DNA of 64,000 nt from NCBI GenBank assembly GCA_027627225.1, contig CM051030.1, positions 4,803,501 to 4,867,500 of the forward strand, written 5' to 3'. A model generated the notes under the pieces. The model made no database searches, had not been told where the DNA came from, and was given only the letters and a program-made list of their open reading frames with translations. Source of the DNA: Congeria kusceri. Taxonomy: Eukaryota > Mollusca > Bivalvia > Myida > Dreissenidae. Below are positions 55,999 through 64,000 of this stretch, one piece after another. Both the position numbers and the translations under genes were made by a program. Position 1 is the stretch's first letter. Each line of letters begins with the position of its first letter.

Positions 55999-58900
55999 AT
56001 AAAAAAACAAAACAATTATCTTTGCATTAATGTAATGGGTCATTGTTGTCCTTGTTAAAAAGTTGTTAATATTCGTGATCGTTTTATATATGGCACCAAG
56101 ATAAGGATGAAATCGTATCCCGATCGGCTCTGATTACTCGCTCACATTTCGTCACTAACTAACACTTGATGACATTCCCAGGTCCAACCAATACGACCAG
56201 TAGATAGGCAAGAGTGCATGCGCCATGATGACCGATGGAAACATGTACAGAGTGCGACCTCTATGGTTTCCATAACCTGTGCATCACTATCCGCCAGACA
56301 TATCAAAGTGGTATTTTCAGACACACACCAATTAGGTACGGTATCAGATAGTTAGATATTATCGTGACAAAACTAACAATATTTGTACGCCCCCAACGAC
56401 AGAGGGCAAGAACAAAAATGCATTGAAGATATTTATGGAATATTCGGCTTTGATTTTCGGTTCAGAACATACGTACTAGTAACATGTGACATAGATTTTA
56501 GTTATATCGTTTTTTTTCGGAGCATTGCACACTTGCTATGTCAGTTATGTTTAAAAAGTTAACAAACTTCTTAAAATTATTTCGTTCAAATAGTATTAGC
56601 ATTCACAAAAATATACATTTTCTGTGCTGCGACTGCCAGGCTGTACATTCTTTATGTCATATCGGCTTTTAGACACTGGCATATACAGTATGGTTTTTTT
56701 AAGAAGCATTTTCTTCTAATGCTGGTGAAGTTGTATTGCCTTGACATTATATTAGTATCAAACAACTACAATGTTCTTCTTAGGTAAGAAGCCAGCGGAC
56801 CGTCGCTATCATCTGTGCCAGACAGACAATTCAGACTGGCAGCTTACGGACTTCGAGTACAGGCCTTCGACGGGCACCACTCTGCTTCTACTTCCGCCAA
56901 ACGGGACATCATACAAGTAAGGCCAGCTATTTCTTTAATTGCAAAAATGTATTGATTCATTGTTCATGTATACAATTTTATTTACTGAGTTTTTGTTCAA
57001 AAACATGATGAGTGAATCGTGGACATTAAAATACAAGTGTTTGACCAAAAACTTTTGTTAGTGTTTTTCTGTATATTTAGTGGTATTTTTGGATGATCTG
57101 TGTACACAATTTATACATAGATACACACTTTTAATTTGTAGGTCTAAACATCTGAAAAGTATCGGTACATGAGATATTTTAATGAAACTGTACATGTAGA
57201 TATCTAGACCTCGCTTGCGTTTGCATATGGGGTGGTTGGGGTCAAGGTCAAGGTCACCATTGCTAAAAATAAAATAAAAACGGTTTCAACGCAATTACTT
57301 GACAACAAATTTAGATATTTTGATGAAATTTCATATGTAGATAACTTATATTATAACCTCGCTTCGGATTGCAAGGTCAAGGTCACCATTTTCTAGCCAG
57401 AGGTGTATGACCTTCACCTTGCACCCAGAACTTTCTTTCATTATTGTGCTGAATTTTATGCATTTCGTTCGAAAAATTAGGTTTTCGTGAAATTTCCACG
57501 TTTCTTGTTTTATTATTTGTATTGTATCAAAAACCAAGGTTCGCGGATTTGCTACACGAAGTACATTTCGAAATTATCATTAATATACATTTCAAAATCA
57601 ATACTTTACTGTCAATGCATCAAACTGCTTTACCAATTTAATGCTTATCTTCTTTTTATACATAGGGTCATCGATATTGGGCTAGAGGGTGGCATGTCAG
57701 ACCAAGATGCCCTGAAAATAGTAGCTTCCTTTCAGCCAGCTAACGGCACAGCGGCAAAATTCATCTTCCGTCAGAAAGGGAGAACCCGAAGGAATCAATT
57801 CTGCTCGCCTCCCCGAGTGATCTTGTAGCTGAAAACATCGAGCAGTTAAAATCCAGTGGATACGACTTCGGTAAATTTATTTTCATTTTAAGGTTTTATT
57901 ATTATAGCATGGACGAGTTAAAAGTTTTAAATCATAATAAGTATGATGCTGAGAAATTGTTTTTGACTGACTACAACGTTATTAAATTTTGGCCATATTT
58001 ACACTTTATAATGTAGGAAGACAAATATAGAGACTCGTGCACCGGGTATGGTTCAAGACCCATTGGCCATATTACACTGTATAATGTAAGAAGTACCTTT
58101 ATTCGACATCTTCTGGAACGTCCATGCCATGTATATCACTGAACATAATTACAGGGTTTGTTTTATTCAAACTTTGTACAGGGTTACGCCCTTATAAATT
58201 CTTTCAAAAATGATTTTTGAGTAAAAATGAAAATAGTTAATATGATTTTTTAAAAGTTCACGCTCTTGTGACTGTTTTACATTGACGTTCACAAAATGTC
58301 TTTACGACGAGATTTGATTGACTATGCGATTAGCTATTCAAAAAGCTAGCACTTAATTGCTTGACGGAGATCTCTTATAAAAACATTCCTATACTGTCAA
58401 CGGTGTTTGTCGGCGTTCGACCTAAGTAGGCGTCGGAATAATCCAATAGCGTACAGTCAGTTCCCTTGTTTAGCATATTTTATTTTCAAAATAATGACAT
58501 ACAAACAAATAGTCACCATACATACATAATGGAAAAGAGTATTGGAAGTTAAGTTCTACAAAATTATCGAGGGTCCTTCCCTAGGAATGGTTTTACCAGT
58601 TATAATGGTGACCAGCGTAATTTGAACAGTTGGTGTAAATTGTAATATGCTCACGCACGGGGTCTTGAGCCTTATCGGGTTTACGTGTCCAAACAGGGAT
58701 TACCTTACCAGTTCATTCTGTACATAGGCCCAGATGCCAGCAAAGAAGTGTGTCTCTCGGAGGGGCAGATACTGAACATCTCATCAGAGAGATGTGTGGA
58801 TTTAAGCCGAGAAGACCGGGATCAGGTAGGTTTGGAACTTAGAAAACAAGTAACATTTTTTCATGAATTTGGAATTGTGCACGCAAGCGTGTTGGTTTAG

Positions 58901-59334
58901 TAGTACTGGTATTTTAGTCAGAAAATGTGAAACCGTGCCTCACTTTCATTTATAAAAGATACTTCCGGAATATTTCAGTATTCATTGTCTATAATTGCTA
59001 CTGCGATAGCGAAGTGTAGTATTTTGTCAACTGTTTATATAGTTTTTTATCGGTGCATACAGCGGCAGTGGTTTATCTTTTTTTTTAAATTTAATGCCAA
59101 GTAGTGAAATATAGAAAAATATCAGTGAGATATATCCCTATATCACTCATAGTGAGGGACTTCTTTTTGGGGTCCCGATTTAATACAGTAAATGAAACGG
59201 ACCGTCAACGATGCCGGACTCAAAACTGTGAAATGACGTCATTATTTTGACGTCATGATGTTATGATTCCCGCGACATTTCCCAATAAAATGTAAAACAA
59301 AGGTTAATAAGTCATAAAATAATTAGAAAATTCG

Positions 59335-59475
59335 TTTGTTTTCGGTGTGATAACGCTTAATATCATCACCGGAAAGGGAACAATTTACATATTTTCACTC
59401 GCGCAAGCGCACGTGAAACTATTAATTGTCTCCCTTTACGGAGATGATATCACGGGCTATCACACCGAAAACAAA
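59335..59475. mobile_element. 141-bp MITE in intron 13, copy B
   Basis: Counterpart of 34,200-34,340, with a few compensated and uncompensated substitutions in the arms. Confidence 0.8.
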
Positions 59476-60199
59476 CACATATCCTCTATTTATTTGAACA
59501 AATCCCTGCCTATCCCTTTCTTTATCCACAGCTAACCTGTCAAGTTGAAGAACAAGTGTGCTAGTGAACTCTCATTTCTGTTTCAGCTGAATCCCCAATT
59601 CTTCGCATACATGAATCCAGTCAATCTGAATCTCTCCATCGCTTACCAGAAATACTTCCGGGCCACGAGAGCCGCGGGCGACAGCTATGATGGGTACATT
59701 ATCGTTATGTTGAAGAGTGACACTGGAAAACTACTGGAATCTGTGCGACTTAGCATGTCGTTTAAGGTAGGGTTGGATTATAATGCACAAGCTCCCGTAA
59801 CAAGTTATTTGACGTCCATAGATACTGATGTCAACATTTTTTTACGGTAGAGTTGGAATATAATGCACCGACATAAACAAGTTGTATGAGGTACATAGCC
59901 ATTGTTGTCGGAATGTCGTTTTAATGTAGTTTTTTAACTTTGCACTAGCATCAAGAAGCAAGCTTTTTGACGCCTATAGCTACTGTTGTCGGAATGCCGC
60001 TTAAGGAAGTGTTGGAATATAATGCACAAGCACCCACAACCAAGTTTGTATGTTGCCTTAGCTCTTCCACCACAAACATTTGCAGAAAAGATATATATTG
60101 GCATTGTGTTGATGTACACATAATTATTGACAAGTTATATGTTACATTGTTTTGATTCACAAACGTTGTTTGACCTTACTTTTTGCACCAACATCTGAT

Positions 60200-60925
60200 A
60201 GTAAATTGGCCTTTTATCTGATGCACAAATATTAATTGACAATGTACTCGTTGACGTTGTCCAAATTAATGCCCAAATATCTGATGATGTGCAAATGTCT
60301 GTTGAAAAGATACACGTTGACCTAGCTTATTCAAAATAATATCTAATGTCAAGATATATGTTGCCCATTTTTGATTCACAAGTGTTGTCATCTCTGTATA
60401 AGCAAGATATACTTTTCCCATAGTTGATGTCAGAAAATGCATTTGCAAGATATGGGTTGTTCTTAGTTGATATTCACACGTCTGTCGAAAAGATACACGT
60501 TGGTGTTATTTTATGTCCAAATGTCTGTCGAAAAGATAAACGTTGGTATTATTTGATGTTCAAACGTCTGTTGAAAAGATATACGCCGCTGGTCTTTGTT
60601 GTGTTCAAACATCTATTGACAGGATATATAATGGCCATAGTTAATGTCCATGCATATATTTGCAAGATATACGTTGGTCTAATTTTGATGTCCAAAGGTC
60701 TGTTAAAAAGATATACCTTGGTCTTAGTTGCTGTTCAAACGTCTGTTGAAAACGTGTACGTTGGTCTTAGTTGATGTTCAAAGGTCTGTTGAAAAGATAT
60801 ATCTTGGTCTTAGTTGATGTTCAAACGTATGTTTAAAAGATATACGATGGTGTGATTTGATGTCCAAAAACCTGTTGGAAAGATCTATGTTGGTCTTATT
60901 TCATTGCCAAATGTGTGCTGAAAAA
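60200..60925. repeat. About 43-bp degenerate minisatellite in intron 14, copy B
   Basis: Counterpart of 35,090-35,835. One frame stays open for 116 codons (60,424-60,774) because of the repeat structure. Confidence 0.75.
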
Positions 60926-61553
60926 ATATATGTTGGCCTAAATTTAAATTATTTGCAAAATTGTATATCACTTAAAAAACCAATGTGCCTATACAATATT
61001 AAATTTGTAATACTGATGTCGATTTTATATATATGAAATGTTTACATATATAATAGAAATTATATCTTAATTAGTGTAAATAAAAGCAATTATGTTCTAA
61101 AATAGTTTGGTAAAGCGTTAAACACGTTACTGATTTAATGAATATTGTAATTTGGCCGTTCTGCAACATATGAATTCAAATGTCTACTTTCAAAATCGGA
61201 AATATTGAAAAATTATATGTAAATGTGTACAAAAAGTTCGTACTGATATAACTTGGTACGGTTATTAAGATGCCTGTCAGTGTTAAAATAACATCGTTTA
61301 GGTCGCATTTTGTTTTTGCTAATGTTCAGCAAAATTTAAAAAAAATGCCTTAAACCTTATAAAGTTTTCTTAAATGTGATAATGACCTACGCGTCGTTTT
61401 TGTCTTCGCAGGGTACCGAAGAAAGTGACTATGGCGGAATGTACACGGCTCGCTCACACAAATTGAATACTTCAAAGGCCAAACCTCTTGCCAAACCGCC
61501 ACCTAAGTAAAAGTAGATCTAGTACAAGTACGAAATAGTAACGTATTGGCTGA

Positions 61554-61559
61554 AATAAA
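61554..61559 (+). terminator. Polyadenylation signal, copy B
   Basis: AATAAA conserved relative to copy A, 44 nt after the early TAA. Confidence 0.55.
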
Positions 61560-61985
61560 AACAATAGGATTTCTCATCGGTTGCCAAATTATATTAACCT
61601 TATATTTGACTGAATTGTGGGCGCACACTTAAACCGTTTCAATGCGTTTAAGGACGTTTTAAGCATTTTGTTTGTGTATTTGTGTTTCTTTCATGTTCCG
61701 CCGTAGTGAACAGCGATGTTTTTTCATGTGTTTGTCTCTGTGACCTTTGTGTTTGAAATTATATAGTTAATCGAAACTGCCTGAAAGCCTTTTGCAATAA
61801 AATATGTACATGATATATATAAAATTAGAGTGTACTAACTGTCTTATCATTCGAATGAAACTATGTGGTTTTATTATTAAATAAACATATATTTCCACAA
61901 ACATATACTGAACAGTTCCATAATACCTATTTTGTATATTAGTTATTGCTAAAATAATACTCATTTCCAATGGTTTGCGTATTAG

Positions 61986-62762
61986 CTTATCTGAGTACGA
62001 AGTGCTCAATTTTGAGCTTTTGTGGTCACTCACCGTTCGTCGGCCGTCTTTCGTCGTCCGGTTCTCAACAATTAATTCAAACAACTTCTCTGAAACCGCT
62101 TGATTAAAATGTTTATTTACTGGTTCTTGATCAAATTCCTTAAGTTCATTGGAATATATAGAACAATTAAAACTCAACTACTTTAAAGCTCTTTTTGTCT
62201 GAAACGAATTGCTGAATTTCGAAATTATTTAATAGAAATGTTTTTAATTGACCCCTTACCAAATTCCTTTAAAATATTTTGGTTCGTTAAAAACTATGCC
62301 CGCCACGGTGCGGGACAGTTTTCCTGTTTTGAAAATCTTTGAAAATATCTGAAACCCCTTGGTGGATTGGGAAATAGTTTCACAGAAATGTTCTTTGATA
62401 GACCCTCTACCAAATCATTTCTTCATTTCAAATCATTGCGAATCATTACATAATAACACTACAAAAATTACATGACTGCCAGGTGACGGGCCAGTTGTCC
62501 TTATTTCCTATTTTGAAAACTTTAAACACTTGTTTTTGTCAGATACTATGATATTGGATTTCGGCATGATTTTAAAGAAATATTCCTTGGGTGACTTTAC
62601 CATATTCCTTCACATTATTATGATTTGTCGGAAGACATTTCTGTCGTCTGTCGTTGTCAACATTTTAATTCAAACATCTCTGAACAGGCTATTAAAATTC
62701 TGCAAGCCGCTATGATAAAAGTAACTGCGGTGAGCGACTTAGGGCCATTTTGGGCCTCTTGT
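61986..62762 (+). mobile_element. Short family Q relative, copy B
   Basis: Counterpart of 36,878-37,672. Slight deletions shorten the interior, and the 3' end GGGCCTCTTGTA is retained. Confidence 0.6.
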
Positions 62763-62939
62763 ATTATTATATACTAGTTTTTGTATTAGTTATTAGTATG
62801 TTATTATATTTAGTTTGTGTGTTTTTCCGATATTGAATAAAATTGCTGACTTGCAATACCTGTGCTAACATTTATAAGGTATTAATGTTTGATTGATGAC
62901 CATTATCATAACTGAAACACTCCTAACATAACTAATATG

Positions 62940-63160
62940 TATGAAATATTTGTAGCATACTTTGACCGAAATATGTTAGATATTTAACGAGTCGCAAGGT
63001 CACGAAATGCAATCCGAATGTGCAAGCTTACCGTGCAATAAGTAGCGTGCGTATAAAGTAAAACTAAATTTCAATATACTGCACGCTACTTACTGCACGA
63101 TAAGCTTGCATATTAGGCTCCGCCCACCAGTTTCCGCTCGATATCACAGTTATTGAATAC
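62940..63160 (-). mobile_element. Foldback element, right member of the inverted pair, copy B
   Basis: Counterpart of 37,845-38,065, with its stem at about 63,021-63,112. Confidence 0.7.
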
Positions 63161-63489
63161 CGTAAAACAAAGAAAACTCTCAGAAATGTGGTATAAAAGA
63201 ATGTTAATGCTGCAAAAAGTTGTTTTTGTCAAGTATATTCTTGTTCATTCTACTAGCATCGAGTGCCTTTGCCAGATACGGTAGCAGATTTATTTATCGA
63301 AAGGAAATCATTTCACGTTGATATTTATTGAACAAAAAGAAATCCAGCATGTATATACAACTTTATATGCAGCATAGAGTATACAAATACAGTTTCACTA
63401 CCGGTACATATTGCGTCTTGTATCAAAATTTTACAAAGGCAAACGGTATTTTACAAATACATTTGTTATACATGTAAAGTTCTAGATAT

Positions 63490-64000
63490 AACAAGAGATG
63501 TTTGTAAAACATGTATGCCCCCCGACTTGCAGCCAAGTTGTGAATATGTGCAATTGTTAAGAATATTTTTTAATGTGCAATCCCAAGCGAGGTCTCGATA
63601 TATGGTATCTATGTATGAAGTTTCATTAAAATATCTCGATGCGTTCTCAAGTTATTGAGCGGAAACCGTTTTTCTATTTTTAATAACGGTGACCTTGACT
63701 CCACCCACCCCATATGGAATTCCAAGCGAGGTCTCAATATAATGTATCTATGTATGAAGTTTCATTAAAATATCTCAATGCGTCCTCAAGTTATTGAGCG
63801 GAAACCGTTTTTCTATTTTTTGTAACGTTGACCTTGACCTTGACCCCACCCATCCCATATGCAATCCCAAGCGAGGTCTGAATATAAGGTATCTATGTAT
63901 AAAGTTTCATTAAAATATCTCGATGCGTTCTCAAGTTATTGAGTGAAAACCGTGTTTCTATTTTTAGCAACGGTGACCTTGACCTTTGACCTGTTGACCT
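63490..64000 (-). mobile_element. Repeat-cored element, family S, copy B (runs off the window)
   Basis: AACAAGAG at 63,490-63,497, then a perfect hairpin ATGTTT-gta-AAACAT and ATGCCCCCC. At least three tandem core units are visible before the window ends. Confidence 0.75.

Larger units (their letters stand above)
46184..61510 (+). pseudogene. Degenerating tandem copy (B) of the 15-exon coiled-coil/ZU5-like gene
   Basis: Exon counterparts: 46184-46300, 48886-49036, 49725-49919, 50425-50495, 52104-52181, 52538-52688, 53884-54091, 54434-54571, 54946-55143, 56182-56335, 56784-56916, 57666-57870, 58670-58825, 59587-59766 and 61412-61510. Relative to copy A there is a 1-nt deletion near the end of exon 6 (151 versus 152 nt), GGA to TGA in exon 7 (53,924-53,926), GT to AT at the exon 8 donor (54,572), a 1-nt deletion in exon 12 (205 versus 206 nt) and AAA to TAA two codons before the end (61,508-61,510). 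Exons 1-5 are intact, so a truncated protein of about 269 residues (coiled-coil half only, stop at 53,928-53,930) could still be made. Base-calling error cannot be excluded for the indels. Confidence 0.8.
39230..64000 (+). repeat. Copy B of the 25-kb tandem duplication (3' end outside the window)
   Basis: Same order and orientation as copy A. By alignment with A, about 190 bp of the unit remain beyond position 64,000. Differences from A include indels in simple repeats, a 152-bp tandem duplication in intron 2 and deletions in elements P and T. Confidence 0.93.

Overview
This is eukaryotic, AT-rich, intron-rich DNA with GT-AG splice sites and AATAAA polyadenylation signals. The repeat repertoire (tRNA-derived SINEs, foldback MITEs, and non-autonomous elements with tandem-repeat cores) suggests a bivalve mollusc. 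That assignment is inference; no marker gene fixes the species. There are no bacterial, phage or CRISPR features.

Region 1 (about 1-11.3 kb) holds one six-exon gene on the + strand. It encodes a 301-residue type I membrane protein with a signal peptide, Ig-like extracellular exons that are all phase 1-1, six N-glycosylation sequons, one transmembrane helix and a short tail with a class I SH3-ligand motif. Its introns are filled with a 17-bp minisatellite, a 48-bp minisatellite that grew from a MITE end, SINEs and foldback elements.

Region 2 (about 11.3-14 kb) is intergenic: a tandem-repeat-cored element, then a 34-bp minisatellite.

Region 3 is a direct tandem duplication. Copy A runs from about 13,987 to 39,229 and copy B from about 39,230 past the window end, with a period of about 25.2 kb. 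Each copy carries the same upstream repeats (32-bp satellite, three repeat-cored elements) and the same 15-exon gene. The gene encodes a cytoplasmic-looking protein of about 750 residues: an N-terminal helical and Lys/Glu-rich coiled-coil half, then a beta-rich half that loosely resembles ZU5/UPA-type modules. I cannot name it. Every exon found in copy A is open, apart from an unresolved junction between exons 12 and 13. Copy B has two 1-nt deletions, a nonsense codon, a lost splice donor and an early terminal stop, so it looks like a young pseudogene or a source of a truncated coiled-coil protein.

Across the whole window, five repeat families with unrelated interiors share one end design: inverted motifs near both ends, a short 3' hairpin, and a terminus reading CTCTTGTT or close to it. 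This resembles Helitron/Helentron-type non-autonomous elements and is the most general unexplained pattern here.
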